DNA of 64,000 nt. It comes from Favolaschia claudopus. Lineage: Eukaryota; Basidiomycota; Agaricomycetes; Agaricales; Mycenaceae. The stretch's first letter is position 1, and the number at the start of each line of letters is the position of its first letter. The DNA lies in NCBI GenBank assembly GCA_037176885.1, contig JAWWNJ010000051.1, forward strand, positions 930,001-994,000, written 5' to 3'. Under the pieces are notes generated by a model. The model ran no database searches. It was not told where the DNA came from and worked only from the letters and a program-made list of their open reading frames with translations. A program made the translations under genes and the position numbers. This document shows, piece by piece, positions 1 through 11,776 of the stretch.

Positions 1-3000
1 ATCCGGCATCTCCTTGATGTTCCGCAGTGCCTCTGCAAGGAAATACACAAGTCCCATGGCGAGCGCTTCGATCCGACTCGCTTTGATGAAAATCTCTTCA
101 ACGGATCCCCGATTGCGCGTCGTTGGGATACCAGTTCCGTTGGCCGCCGCTACGCTCACGGCCGGCGTCGATACCTGGCTGCTAACGAATATCTGAACCA
201 TGAGCTCTCGTAAGAATTCTCGGGATTGCGACTTGAGATCGGTGAAGTCGACCGGCTATAGCTAATCAATTTTGATTCGCGTCCAGTTCTAGTTCCTTAC
301 CTTCAGAATTCCAAGCGTGACGCAATCCTTCGCTATCCACCACGCATATGCCTTCGCGACATTTTTCAGTCTCGTCGACGAGACGGTTTTGATGTCAAAC
401 CCGCCCTCGTCCTTGAGGCTCTTGATTACCTCTGCGCCACCAACATTGGTCTCCCCTAGATCGCGCAAAAAGTCCCACAGACAAAACTGCAAAGTGATCT
501 TGTACGCGTGTGAAGAGCGGCAAAGGTGCTGGCAAACGAGTGTGTAATACGGGTTGTACGATTTTTCCTATTCATCTGTCAAAGATGAACAGTCTCATCT
601 GCCAATAACTTACATTCCCGCAACAATGAAGCAACACCCGTACAATTTCACGCTGTTGCAGCTCGGTCAGATTCAATTGTGATAACCGCTCACAGGCGTC
701 AACGTAGTCCTGCGGGCTCGATGAGACGTCTGGGCACAGCGATGAGAAGATTTATCTCACATCGGAGCTCATGAGAACCACGAAGATACTTCTCCTGATG
801 TCTGTGTTCATGCCCTGCTTTTTAGCAAGCTTGAGTAGCGCAGTGTTCTCATTATTTTGCGGTTCTGCCTGCCTGGGTGCTCCCTCCTGGCGGTCGATGA
901 GAGGATCACCGCCCCACGCAGCACCAACCAGCCACCACTTTCCCTTCGTTTCAGCGGAATGTAGGTCTTCCAGAGATATACGAAGTGGTTCGTGCGCCAT
1001 GACTGCAATTCGAACGAGCATCAAGGAATGCTCTCAAAGCAAAGAGAAGGTTGCTACCATGACGAGTCTTGCCCAGTCCTGTAAGAAACTTTTTCATTCT
1101 CTCGACGGCATCGCCGCCTTGGTTTTGTGTTACGTTTCGCTTGAGCTTGTTGTTCTTGAGGTTGGTTAAAGTTTCAACCATGAACCTCGTGCGCGAACTA
1201 TACTGTTGTATTAGTTCTGATTGGGTGGAACTGTTTTAACGTCATACCTCAATGCTTCATCTTGATCTGATATCTTGCTTTGCACAATCTGGATTATGTC
1301 CTTCAAGGCAGAAGGATCGTCTTGTCGCAGCTGTTGTCCAGAGTCTGTACAAGTTCTCCAGTTTAGGATGTCGATGAGTGCGAGTATAAAAAAAGACTCA
1401 CTCCGCACAACCTTGAGCAACAGTTCAATACGGAATTCAGACAGATCAGTATCAAGCAGTCCCCGGATAATATCATAGACCAGGACACAGGATATGACTT
1501 GGAAGTTGTATAGCTCGGAGAGCAGCACAATTAAATTCGAGCACTCTTTGCCGACTACGGATGTTTCGGTTTGAGCGTTGTTGGTAACGGCTGCTACATC
1601 CGCTGGTGCAGTGGACGGGATATCAGCATAATGTCGTTCATACGCAGAAACAACTGTCTGCACGAAGTGCGCAGCTACGATATCCGTCAGTGATATACTC
1701 TGTTGCCAAGGATCTGGACTCACCGAATTCAATGCCGATGATTTTGTGAAGGCTCGACACAAATGCGCCATAGAGGACAACGTAGGAGTCCAATAGAGAA
1801 GAATGGGAGGATATTCCATCCACGATCAAGGTGGTTAGTGTCGATGTAACATCTTTGGGTGAGGGGATCAGGCTGAGTCGTGAAAAGAGAAGCGACGGCA
1901 TCTCACCGTTGCGGCGATGCTTCCGGTATATTTCCTCTACAGCATCTAGTATCGAAGAAATATTTTGTTCGGTCATCCTGAGAACAGTCAGCATTGAAGA
2001 ACATGGTAAAACGAAGTTCAAAGACCTGTTGAGGAGACCTTTGAGCTGACGGGTAAGTTTCGCGATGATTTCAGACTCTTCATCGGTCGCTCGGTTTCGC
2101 AAGTGAGGCGGGACATATGCAGTACCGGGTTGAGGGGTCGCCACAGGAACAACAGCGGGAACATCGCTGGGATCTTCTTCTTGGTCCTCCTGGTCGTCCA
2201 AATCCGATCCAGGCCCCGATTCTGAATCCTTTGCTTCAATTCCCTGCCATTCATCCTCATCCTCATCTTCGTTCATATCCGCAACAGATTGATCTTCGTC
2301 ACCCAAGTCAGAATCCTGGCTTTCTTCGGGCTATAAAAATTGACTTGATCAAGACGTGTACTGCATCGGAAAACGAACAAATGAAATCACCTGAAGCTTT
2401 GAATAGGCCAACGTATCCGTAAAGTCGAATAAATCTGCCTAGGTGTTATTTCCAGTAACCCAAGAGAACTGAGGAGCACCAGACCATCCAACCCGTCGTC
2501 TTCCCGCTTTTTATTCTTCCGCCCAGCATACCCCAACTTCCCTTCAAGATAGGCAATATAAGCATCTTCTTCCTTCTCTTGTCGCGAACGCGGTCCCGCG
2601 AACGTAGGCGTGGGATCGACCCTTGTAGCAAGTTTCTCCAGTGCGCTTTGCTTCGGTTTAGTCTTAGGCTTAGCTGGCTTCGAGTTTGGCTGCTCAGCGT
2701 TGACTGGTTTCGCGCGCGAAGAATCGCCGGCTATTCGTTTGGTCGGTTGAGAGTCAACTTGAGCAGAAGGCACAGGCTTAGAAGCAATTTCTGAATTGCT
2801 GAGCCTGACTTTCTTCCGCTGAGGCGACTCTGCATGTTCCTCCTCCGCTGCGCGTTTGGAATTACTATGAAGAGACGCGGAAAAGAATTCAGCCTTTCGC
2901 TGCTTTGCCCCCGCTCGTTCTTGTTTCCGCAATTCCTTCCTGGAAGGCTGTATAGGTACGTGGCATTGGATGAGGAGTTGTTCGATAAAGCCATTGGTGA

Positions 3001-3179
3001 AGGAAAAGTCATACCTTGATTTTATTCGACCATTTCCTTCGCGGTTCGTTGGACTCGTTTCCTGCAGAATCTAGTGTTATCTGTGCCCACGGAAGGCAGA
3101 GACATCATTACTAGCCTGCTTCTCCCAAGCGTTCGACGAGGGTCGCGGGTAGACGAGTGGTGGAGGTCTTCTTCCTCAT
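1..3179 (-). CDS. SGD1: Sgd1/NOM1-type nucleolar MIF4G-MA3 protein, 3' end beyond the window
   Basis: Nucleolar protein of the Sgd1p/NOM1 family, needed for 40S subunit biogenesis. The ATG at 3179 opens a short basic exon, then an exon with the family-typical PSRKELRKQER stretch (about 2950-2920). A Lys/Ser-rich N-terminus and EDAYIAYLEGKLG (about 2570) follow, then an acidic Glu/Asp segment (2310-2150). The helical MIF4G domain runs from about 2090 to 1000 and includes LSELYNFQVISC and RISLEDLHSAETKGKWWLVG. The MA3 region starts near 500, and PVDFTDLKSQSREFLREL lies near 255. No stop codon is seen before base 1, so the C-terminus is missing. Introns are short GT-AG. Family identity is secure; some exon edges are approximate. 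Confidence 0.9.
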
Positions 3180-3515
3180 ACTTTTCGACTCTAGCTCGGG
3201 AAGGAGGGGCACAGCCACTCTCTAAAATTGCACGAGGAGGATATTAATTCAATCTCTGCGGCTCTGCGTGGAAAAGGGAATATTGATAGTCTAAGTATGA
3301 TTGAGTGGTATTATGCTACGAAGAATCCGTATGTATGTGGTCCGTGCCGTGGTATGGTGTTGGTAAATAGATAAAATACATATGTTACGATCCGGCAGTG
3401 TTGTTTGTCAGTAATGAGTGTCTAGGATTGCCGCGTCTACTGGGAAGTGTCTTGATTAATCTGTACATGGAAGCTGTGAGCACCACAAGTGGAACGGCAG
3501 AGGGAGAGAAAACAA
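3180..3515. other. Intergenic, SGD1 5' side to the next gene's 3' end
   Basis: This 336-base gap holds no convincing reading frame. It must contain the SGD1 promoter and the 3' untranslated end of the upstream minus-strand gene. No TATA-like or repeated motif stands out. Confidence 0.5.
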
Positions 3516-5455
3516 TCACCTGAACCATAGTCTATCGCCACCGCACTTCTCCCGCACCAACTGCCACTGTCGGAGAGGCCCACGCACACCGCGTAAGCAG
3601 TCTAAGAGGACTCTCTGTCCTTCACGAGTACCCTCGCCTTCGAGTACCCACTCACCCTGCCACCCCAACCCAGCCTCCTCATCTTGGGCGATCTGCTTAT
3701 ACACCCGCGCCGTCCACATAGGCTTCTTTACCTGAGCGTATCCCGTTGGCGAATGAGGGCTCCGCACGGTAGTCAACAAGCTCCCTAACGTGAACTGCGG
3801 CACATCGTCGCAAGGTGGGAAGCATCGGAAGGTAAACACAGGGTCGTGGTGCGGTGACATGATGTGGGTGTAGTATCGAGGCGAGGGAAGAATAAACACG
3901 CTACGCAAGGGAAGCGAATCAGGAGGGCTGAAGGGTACCAGTGAATCCCCGTTGAATATCAACCATTTCCCGCGATTTTGCCTGGAGTGTTCGCTCCCCA
4001 ATCTGGATTCGAGGCTACCATCCGATGAAGTACGGTCATCTGTGTGGGGAGGCACATAGCCTAAATTACAGACAATATCACCAGTCGACAGATGCGCCCA
4101 TAGCCCAGAGTCGTACAGTTGGTCCTCACAAAGTGCGATGCTATCGGAATCGTCCGAAAGATCCATGTTCGAACACGGTACATAAACTCGCAGAATTGGG
4201 GCTCTGATGCGGGAGTTGGCAAGAGAGAGATCGTGGATGGAGACGCCACGCTGTGGCGGCGAGGGTATATCGGAAGTGGAATCGCGGTATTCGCTCTGAG
4301 GGGAGGGGCTATTCGAGGAGGTAGAAGATTCACTCGACACAGTTGCGGAAGCAAAGCGCCGATGGGGCCGACTGACAGTTTTTTTCCGCCCCCACTCGTC
4401 GTCTGACACGGAACCCGTGGCACGGAATAGCGAGTGTCTCCATCCCATATTATAATGCTTCAGTGACGAGGGTTCCTCAACCGGAGGGGGAGGTGCCTTG
4501 AAAGTTCCAAACAGCGAGAGCCGACGCGAACGTGACCTTTGCAACGTTTGTTCAGATCGGTTGTCCGGCGCGGATTCAGCACTTTTCCTGCCCCGAACAG
4601 AGAGGGGTGCCGGAGAGATGGAAGACGGGGTATGTGATAATGGAGCTGGGAAATTCAACTGCCGGAGTTGCGGTTTAATTAAGGGAGGTCGCCAATCAGC
4701 ATACTCCTTCTCCGGTGGAGGAGGAAGAGTTGAGCTGTGCGCGAGCGCCTGCAGCAGAAGAACAAACCGGGAATGTGTCTGCGTTAAAGTTGCCAATCTC
4801 GACGTTCGTGCTGATTCCTCCGGGTCAATGCCAGGCACCAGGCGGGAGATGCATGTCAAAGCATGCATTGGATAGCGGTGCAAGGGCACATTTTGGGAGA
4901 TCGCTGGGCAGAAAAAGTTGAGATTTTCACAAGGAAAATCGGATCGGTCTTACCAAGAAGATTCAGGTCATCCAGGGTGACCGGTACATGCTGTAACCGG
5001 ATGGGATCGGAAATACGCAGACACGCAGAGTATCCTGGGACGAAGCGGGAAAGAATTGCGTTCCGCAGGTCTGCGAAGAGGAACAAATCTCTGAAGTCCC
5101 GAGAAGTGCTACAAAGCGACCAGAAGGCTTGCCAGCTCAGATGTGCCAGTAGTGAGGCCAAGATTTGGCGATGCCTTATGGCATTTAGGAGCATTGGACT
5201 ACGCGTGTATGGCGTCAGTCTAGTGGCCGTCGGGCGAGTAGACGGCTGAGGTCGCAACGACGGCACCGTGGACCTCTTCCTCGAGCGAGCTGACCTAGGT
5301 GTCGGAGGCGAGTCTTCCGTGTCAAGATCCACCGCAGAGAAGTCTAATCCCAGAGATGGCAGACGGTGGGGAGGTAGTGGCCGCTGTTCCACGCGAGTTC
5401 CTGGCTTCGATGAGGGAAAAAGTTGGGGGGGAGGAGGGGGGATAGCAAAGGTCAT
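3516..5455 (-). CDS. Conserved fungal hypothetical protein, two exons
   Basis: Not recognised as a named family. Exon 1 (5455-4954) begins MTFAIPPPPPQLFP. It holds a Pro/Arg/Ser-rich leader and then a helical block (ILASLLAHLSWQAFWSLCST, RDLFLFADLRNAILSRFVPG) that resembles an F-box-like helix bundle with no clear F-box consensus. A 50-base intron (GTAAGA...CCCAG) leads to exon 2 (4903-3516), which carries HALTCISRLVPG, a long Ser/Arg-rich disordered middle and a more ordered C-terminus ending LWFR. The total is about 630 residues. Good splice sites and an uninterrupted 460-codon second exon support a real gene. A role in protein turnover would be a guess. Confidence 0.75.
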
Positions 5456-5785
5456 TGTTCGGGATTAAATACGCCGGAGGCGGGTCAGATGGGGGGCAAT
5501 AGAGAGCGAAGACTCGAGGCGAGAGATACTGTCAGATGTCGATGAGAAGAGACATTGGGCGCATTGAAATAAGCGACAACGATGTAGAGGGCAAGCAAGG
5601 GGCAAAGCTGTAACACCACAAAAAATCTGCCAGAATCTGCCTCAATTTCGACATTCAATGATTCATGACGATCATCATCGTTTGCGATCCGTTTATGTAA
5701 CGTAATTATGGCCCGCAGTCCGGTCCGGAAGAAGCTGAATGTCACAGGCAGGTCACATTCACCCACTGTCACACCTCTTACCATC
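5456..5785. promoter_or_regulatory. Shared intergenic region between two divergent genes
   Basis: These 330 bases separate the start codons of the minus-strand hypothetical gene (5455) and IWS1 (5786), so both promoters must lie here. No specific element could be identified. Confidence 0.4.
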
Positions 5786-7100
5786 ATGGACGACGAAAAT
5801 GTGGGTGCACTGCTACTGCGAGGTATCCGGCTAACGCATCGCTCAGCATCTTGAACGCGCTATCTTCGGTGGTTCTGACTCTGAGCTTTCATCTGACGAA
5901 GACCACGGTAATTTTTCTGGCGGGCAACGTCTCGAAATGATCGCTTACACATGAATTAGAGGTCCAAAAGCAACCTCAGCGCCGAAAATCCCCTTCTCAC
6001 CGCAAAGGAGATGACTATGAGTCTTCAGCAGACTCGGAAGACGATTATGTGCAGCAGAAACGTGTAGTCAAGCCAAAGAAACGCACAAAAACACGAAAGA
6101 GCGTCGAAGATGCCAGACCGAACCAACGCAAACGAAAGAGAAGGCAACCTGAGCCCGTTGACCTCAGCGAGCTTCCTCCAGAGCAAGGTTTGTCGGACCC
6201 TTTGTCTACCTTTCAATAACTTGACCGTTCGTCAACGCAGCCAACAAAATCCGCCTCGACATGCAGATCGAAGCCATTCTCAAACCGAAGAAAAGCAATC
6301 GGCCAAAGAAGAAGAAAGGGAATGAGGAGATTCTCGATAGTTTTGCGGACGACGAGGTCGCGCGGCTACGAGAAGGCATGACCAATGCTGCTGAAGAAGA
6401 CCTGAGGGTCAACGACGCCAAAATGCCTGCATACGCAAAACTAAGAATGCTGCCCGAAGCCATGGAGACCCTTCGCAAGTGAGTGGCTCTTGCATCCGTT
6501 TTACCGATACTCACATCTCGTAGGGGCTCACTTGCTCAATCCATAATCGACAACAACCTTCTCGAAGCCGTGAAAATGTGGCTCGAACCGCTTCACGACC
6601 GCTCCCTCCCTTCGCTCAACATCCAGCGCGAATTCTTCCCAATGCTGAAGAAGATGGAGTTCATCGACAGCGCCGTCCTCAAAGAATCCGGCCTCGGACG
6701 CATCGTCCTGTTCTACACCAAATGCTCACGCGTTACCCCCGACATCCAGCGCATTGCGGCAGAACTCATCTCAATCTGGTCGCGGCCTATCATCAAGCGC
6801 TCGGCGTCGTACCGCGACCGAATCATCCCCACTGCACAGCACATGGAGGGCTCCGATATGCCTATGCGCAACCAGGAAGGTTTCAACGCCATCATGGCCA
6901 AAGGGCGTCTTTTGGATAAGGATCGTGTTCGCAAGAATGCGGTTTCCATTCCTCGAAGCGAACTGAAGAACTACACCGTGGCGCCGAATTCAAGCGCAGG
7001 CATCATGCGCACGAACAGCAGTGTAGATGCTGATATCGAGAGACGAAAGAAGAATGCGGAGAGGATCAGAAGCCTGACGAGGAAGGTCGCAGCCAAGTGA
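5786..7100 (+). CDS. IWS1: Transcription elongation factor Iws1/Spn1
   Basis: Iws1 (Spn1) binds Spt6 and RNA polymerase II during elongation and acts in the nucleus. Five exons are readable: 5786-5800 (15 bases, MDDEN), 5847-5907, 5960-6187, 6241-6478 and 6524-7100. The joined N-terminus reads MDDEN-HLERAIFGGSDSELSSDEDH, the acidic FGGSDSE signature of the family. A Lys/Arg-rich nuclear-localisation segment follows (about 6060-6160). The last two exons carry the TFIIS N-terminal/LW helical domain: MPAYAKLRMLPEAMETLRKG, MWLEPLHDRSLPSLNIQREF and GLGRIVLFYTKC. The length is about 370 residues, normal for fungi. The tiny first exon is needed because read-through hits a stop at once. Confidence 0.93.
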
Positions 7101-7321
7101 TGTATTGCTTAGGTTGGGGATTCTTCATTTGAGCATGTACATATATGTAGCCACTGTAATAGAGCCTGAAGTGCTCAGACGCTTTATAAACAATGTGAAC
7201 GTCGTCAAACTAACACAAGTCGTCGCATGAGTTACAGACTCCGTATACTTGGCTAGATTTATCCGGCCGCCTCCAAGTCAACATAGAGACTTGACCTCCG
7301 CAAAAATCTTGATGATGAGTA

Positions 7322-7822
7322 TTATTTGTCGATGACCGTTACCAAGCTGAGCGGGAGTAGTTGACATTGTGGACGATCCAAAAACTTATCTGCATCTGGG
7401 TTGACGGTCTTCTGATATTCCTCACTTTGGAATATCTGCCATTTCGACAACAGTCAGCGGTGGCATGGATTGAAAGCTCAAAGAACAAACAAACCTCCAA
7501 GATTTTGTTGTAACTCTCAGCTTCGAAGATGGCCATACCGTCCCACTCCGAGTCCGCCATCGGAACCCCAGAAGCCTCAGCCATTTGCTTAAGCGCTGCA
7601 TCGCTTGTATGCGCCTGACTTACAGTGTCAATGTCTTTGCTGCTGCGTGTCGCAATCTAAGCGCACCTGCTCATATTTAAGCAAGTTCTTTTTGGTAATC
7701 TCCAACGAGGTGAATATCTCGCGGTGTGTACTGGCCCAATATGTCTGGAACTCCTCCCTCGTCATTCCTGGCTTTCTTTTGAACAAGCTCACAAGCCGGA
7801 CACGATCGGTGCGATAAGACAT
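7322..7822 (-). CDS. EthD-domain protein, copy 1
   Basis: Small dimeric alpha-beta barrel protein of the EthD type (PF07110 by sequence character). Exons are 7822-7667, 7614-7495 and 7435-7322, giving about 130 residues. It begins MSYRTDRVRLVSLFKRKPGM and contains TREEFQTYWASTHRE, LLKYEQ, EWDGMAIFEAESY, FQSEEYQ and a C-terminal TVIDK. The start is set by the MSYRT start shared by all four paralogues, although an upstream in-frame ATG exists at 7864. EthD proteins act in oxidative degradation and in some polyketide or aromatic pathways; the substrate here is unknown. It is the left-most of three tandem copies and the closest relative of copy 4 at 39949, which shares its flanks. Confidence 0.88.
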
Positions 7823-8489
7823 GGGGAGAGGGAGAGGAGAAGAATAATAAGGCAAAGGTCCCACGCGAAGTACCGCCTACTCATACTCCCACACGAAGAA
7901 GAGATTCGTGAGGCACATGGAACTGGTAGTCTGGTCTTGGCCATTCGGTGAGTTCTACCGCCCCTGCGAACTTGCGGCGGCTGCGAAGCAAACGCTGGTG
8001 ACATCACCATCCATACTTGAACTTCGCAATACGATAGAAAGGACAGCAGATGTCCTTCGTAGGTGCCAGACACGGCCCCAAAACTGAATTTATTCGCGGA
8101 GTTCGGGGAAATTGCGCTTCGACTTGGTGCAGCTTGGTACTTGAGGCGTCAGGGAGTGTTTATACGAGATATAGCCTGATGCATCGTGAAGGGATTAATT
8201 GTGTAAGGAACTTGGAAGTGGCCGAAGACTGGAGGAGAGATGTAGGAATGGATGCCTAGACAAGGTTCTACTGAAGCCATCGCGAACGGCGTCGTAGGTA
8301 GTATCGTGAGCTACCGTACGGTAGGCCGGATTATAGCACAGTCAAGGCAAAGTTTTGTACGGTTTAGATAGCCAGGACCATGAGTAGTCGGTGAAGGAGC
8401 GTTGAAATCTCGAGAGTGCCAGTGCCTACTGAGGACCGCCAACTTGAAGAGAGGTCGAACCAAGGTCGGACATCGCGGTCCGGGAACGC
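7823..8489. repeat. 5' flank of EthD copy 1, duplicated upstream of EthD copy 4
   Basis: The sequence upstream of copy 1 is clearly homologous, with many substitutions and small indels, to 40434-40930. Shared blocks include GCGAACTTGC/GCGAATTTGC near 7967 and 40530, CATCGTGAAGGGATT at 8183 and 40711, and the CGAGAG-TGCCA block near 8410 and 40882. It should contain the copy 1 promoter. No gene is seen. Confidence 0.7.
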
Positions 8490-8545
8490 TTTGAACGCGA
8501 TCCCATGGGTGGCTAGCTGTCAATCACTTCGGAGTTTGCCGGCAC

Positions 8546-8555
8546 CTATTTAAAG
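8546..8555 (+). promoter_or_regulatory. TATA-like box of duplicated unit, copy A
   Basis: CTATTTAAAG lies 26 bases upstream of the ATG at 8582 and is identical in copy B (42454-42463). The spacing is short for a fungal 5' leader, so transcription could start at or inside the proposed reading frame. Confidence 0.35.
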
Positions 8556-8581
8556 ACAATGGCGGCTCACAGGGACCCACA

Positions 8582-9000
8582 ATGCATCTTTCTTCTCGAC
8601 CACCATCTTACCACTCCACTCTCGCCTCCGACAACTCGACCCTAAGCATGCATCGATGTCCAAGATATATCCAAGGTGGGTTGGTGCTTTTCTGGTTCAT
8701 CTGGGGCTTGTCGTAGTCATGGTGGAACACATTGCGCCATTGCCACTGGGTGGACAGGTCGCCCGCCTCAAGGGCAGTGCGTACCGCTCACGGGATGAGT
8801 CCTACAGGACAGATCGATTGATTCGTGCGGCCAAATGTCCTTCCTTGGGGCATGCACGTTTCCTTTGTGCCCCGCCCAGTTCAACGGGTCTCAAGCAGCG
8901 CGACCGTTGTACGGCGCTGACCTTCAAGAGTCGATCGGCAATGGTTCGCGAGTTGGTATTGTCGGAGACCGTCAATAGACGTTTGTACCGTGCGGGTTGA
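8582..9000 (+). CDS. Possible two-exon gene in duplicated unit, copy A
   Basis: Hypothetical. Exon 1 (8582-8675) begins MHLSSRPPSYHSTLASDNS. A 41-base intron with GTGGGT...TCGTAG borders is followed by exon 2 (8717-9000), which contains VMVEHIAPLPLGGQVARLKG and ends RRLYRAG. The total is about 125 residues, basic, with no domain, signal peptide or CaaX end recognised. The frame is preserved without indels in copy B except for one nonsense change. This could equally be chance conservation in a young duplicate, so coding status is doubtful. Confidence 0.3.
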
Positions 9001-9569
9001 ACGGATGTCATATCCGACCTTGGCTTGACCGTCAAACGCGTCTGACCGTCATATGTCGACTGCCGGCTCGCGCGAAACCTCGTTTAGGTGCGAGGGTGTG
9101 TTCCTCCGTTGCCTTACTCGGCTTCTGGGTGGCGTCCGTTGCCAAGGGTATTGAATCAATGCGACGGTCCCAGCAGGGATGAGCCAACCCACTCGGTATA
9201 TTGTGTTCAGAGGACTGACACTTTTCTTTTCAGATGAGAAATAGTGTTGTGACGAGTGGCAAGCCTGGTACTGGTGAAAGGAGATATTTAGCGCATGTAG
9301 TGTAGACATGTAACAATGAAATGTACATTCATACCAGCGCACCGCAGATTTGTCAACACTCCAATTAGTGGGCTTGTGACTTTATTGATTCGGCTTCGAA
9401 CAATTCAGTTGCATGTCTGCGCTTCCGAACACAACGTTTATGAAGGCATAGAAGAGAAGCAACAGTGATAGAATGCGAAGACCGTCCGCAATAAACGCCC
9501 CAAAGCCCCATGTGTAGTGAATATACGGACCGCGCCTCGCACATGCAAAACCCCAATCTAGTGCGGAAG

Positions 9570-10055
9570 CTACTTATCGATGACGGTAATCAGACCGAGG
9601 GAAAGTAGTCGGCAATTTAAACGGTCCAAAATATTCTCCGCGTCTGGCTCTACGATCCTCTGGTATTCCTCGCTTTGGAATATCTATCATTCAATGAGCA
9701 AGGAATCAGGAAAATATATTCAAAGACAAACTTCTGAGATCTTGGCATAACTCTCGGCTTCGAAAATGACCATACCGTCCCACTCCGACTCCGGAATCGG
9801 TGTTCTCAACGCATGGGCAAATTGTTGGAGAGCTGTATTGCTTGTATGGGCCTGAGTTGCAGTAAGAAACAGCTTCTGATCGTTGTGTCCTGGACGTACC
9901 TGCTCATACTTCAGCAAGTTCTTCTTGACGATTTCCAAGGAGGTGAATAGCGCGCAGTGGGACCCTGCCCAACGACCTTGGAACTCCTGCCTCGTCATTG
10001 TGGGCTTTCTCTTCAGCAAAACAGCAAGTCGAACACGGTCGGTGCGGTAGGACAT
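9570..10055 (-). CDS. EthD-domain protein, copy 2
   Basis: Second member of the tandem array, with the same three-exon plan: 10055-9900, 9851-9732 and 9683-9570. It begins MSYRTDRVRLAVLLKRKPTM and keeps TRQEFQGRWAGSH, LLKYEQ, ESEWDGMVIFEAESY, FQSEEYQ and the C-terminal TVIDK. Exon lengths (156, 120, 114 bases) equal those of copy 1, so the introns predate the duplications. An upstream ATG at 10094 would add 13 residues that the other copies lack, so 10055 is preferred. The function is as uncertain as for copy 1. The gene lies 0.4 kb from copy 3. Confidence 0.87.
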
Positions 10056-10489
10056 GGAAAGAAGCGAGTGGTCCCGTTCAGGTTGTAGGGCCATTGCTTG
10101 TTAGACCGGCCGGAGAGATGTGGGTCGCTGTCGTGGAGCGACGTGTAGAATGGGCCCGCTAAGATAGGCCCGAATGATACGGTCTACTAGTAGGGCATCC
10201 AACCGACGAGAGTGGGTTGTCCATGCGGTCTTCAACTAAGTCAAGTAGTCAAGAAGAAGCCCCAGCCACGACATCGATATCATAAGTGCCAGCCAGGTGC
10301 AGAAGGCATCGCTGAAGAAGCCATCCACTTCGGAAGACTTGTGTGCGGAATTCTGGCATTGGATGATCGGAAACAACAACAGTCGACTTGCCGCATGGAC
10401 TATGCGTAGCAGAAATGCCAATCGAGCTGTGTGTTCGTGTTCTATAGCATGGAACAGTCATGAAGCCTTCATTTCAATGTACACAGCGT
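10056..10489. other. Intergenic between EthD copies 2 and 3
   Basis: These 434 bases contain the upstream region of copy 2 and the 3' end of copy 3. Short open frames on both strands have no conserved features. Nothing else is seen. Confidence 0.5.
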
Positions 10490-10980
10490 TTACTTGTCGA
10501 TGAAGGTAATTAGTTCAATGGGAAGTATTTGGGAACTTGCGCGATCTAGGAATTTTTCCTCATCTGGGCCGACGATCCGCTGCAATTCCTCGCTTTGGAA
10601 TACCTATGTACATACCGTCAGATTCAGACATTGGAATTGAGGACACGGGCTCAAAGTACGAACCTCCATGATTTTGGCATAACTTTCGGCTTCGAAAATC
10701 GCTACACCATCCCACTCGGGCGCCTTGATCCCGAAAGCCTGAGCAATTTGTTCGAGCATCACATCGTTTGGGTGAGCCTGTCCGCATGAGAAAGTCTGTT
10801 CTGGTGATCGTGGGGCGGACCCACCTGTTCATATTTGAGTATATTTTTCTTAACAATGTCCAACGAGCAAAATAGGTGGCCGTGTATTTCAGCCCAGTGC
10901 TTGTGGAACTCTTCGCTAGTAAGCGTCGGCTTTCTCTTGAGGAAGACAGCAAGTCGGACACGGTCTGTGCGATATGACAT
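10490..10980 (-). CDS. EthD-domain protein, copy 3
   Basis: Third member of the tandem array, with exons 10980-10825, 10777-10664 and 10603-10490. It begins MSYRTDRVRLAVFLKRKPTL, then SEEFHKHWAEIHGH, ILKYEQ, APEWDGVAIFEAESY and FQSEELQ, and ends TFIDK. Exon 2 is 114 bases rather than 120 because two residues are missing before EWDG. All of its splice borders align with those of copies 1 and 2. Sequence divergence from copy 2 is substantial, so the array is not recent. No catalytic residue can be assigned by inspection. Confidence 0.87.
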
Positions 10981-11776
10981 GGTCGATTGGGAAGGCGGCA
11001 TTGGACGACATGGTATTATGATTTTAAGTAGGCCCCGGACTCCGACTCCGCTCCGCATGCGCTCGGTTGCCAATGACCCCACTTAGTCAGATGTATTTTG
11101 AAATTTGAAGAATTTGCCGAGGTTCCGGTATGAACATGGTAGGTCCTTCCCCTGGTCAAGATTATACAATTTCTGTAAGGGCTAGGGAATTTGAATCAAT
11201 AGGATACGCACAGTATGACGGTTGAGCTTTTCAAATCTTCTACGAGTTCTGAGAGGTTTCGGACCGCAAATTCATCCCAATTAAACGCTTATCCAGCGAG
11301 CGCGCGGCTGCGCGCGGCTGACGAGGACGGGTTATAAGGACCGCAATACATGTGATATATCCCTCCCTCTTCCTTCCTTTCGGTGGGAAGAACTTCCGAA
11401 GAAGAGCCAAGGTGTCAAAATCGTCGTAGAATCCCAAGTTTTCTGAGATTCTCTGTGCCCCAGCAGTGTCGAGAAGGACGTTGAAAAGAAGGGCGTATTA
11501 CTGTAGAGGTCCCATAGTGACAGCTTGGTTATGGTTGATTACAACTCGGTCAAGGGGCGAACTTGTGTAGATAATTCATAGTAACGTGCATAGGGGATGA
11601 GCATCGAACTCAAGTTTGGGTGAACGGTGTATTGGCTAGCAAGGGGCGTCGGATAACCATACAATGAACCCGAATCTTCAAGAGGTCGCCGTTCGCAGTC
11701 AAGGTTGACGTCGTCGAAAACAAATGATTGCAAACAGACGAGATAAGATAATTCCCAACTTGGACTTGCCTCCAAC
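10981..11776. other. Intergenic, 796 bases
   Basis: Holds the upstream side of EthD copy 3 and of the plus-strand gene at 11777. A GCGCGGCT direct pair sits at about 11302-11319. A coding-like minus-strand stretch, LGFYDDFDTLALLRKFFPP (about 11435-11379), could be a gene remnant but could not be extended into a model. Confidence 0.4.

Larger units (their letters stand above)
8490..9350 (+). repeat. Duplicated unit, copy A
   Basis: About 860 bases matching 42395-43270 at high identity and in the same orientation. It starts near GGGAACGCTTTGAAC, runs through CTATTTAAAGACAATGGCGG (TATA-like, 8546-8555), and keeps long near-identical blocks such as CCAAGATATATCCAAGGTGG (about 8657). Identity fades near 9340, with weaker similarity to about 9500. 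No terminal inverted repeats or target duplications were seen, so it looks like part of a segmental duplication rather than a transposon. Confidence 0.85.

Noticed and set aside
8490..9350. Duplicated unit as an autonomous transposon or solo LTR
   Set aside because: No terminal repeats, target duplications or transposase were seen, and similarity continues into the flanking EthD genes, as expected of a segmental duplication.
11240..11437. Minus-strand peptide LGFYDDFDTLALLRKFFPP as a gene
   Set aside because: Only one short segment looks coding. Neighbouring sequence gives no continuation by plausible introns, so at most it is a remnant.
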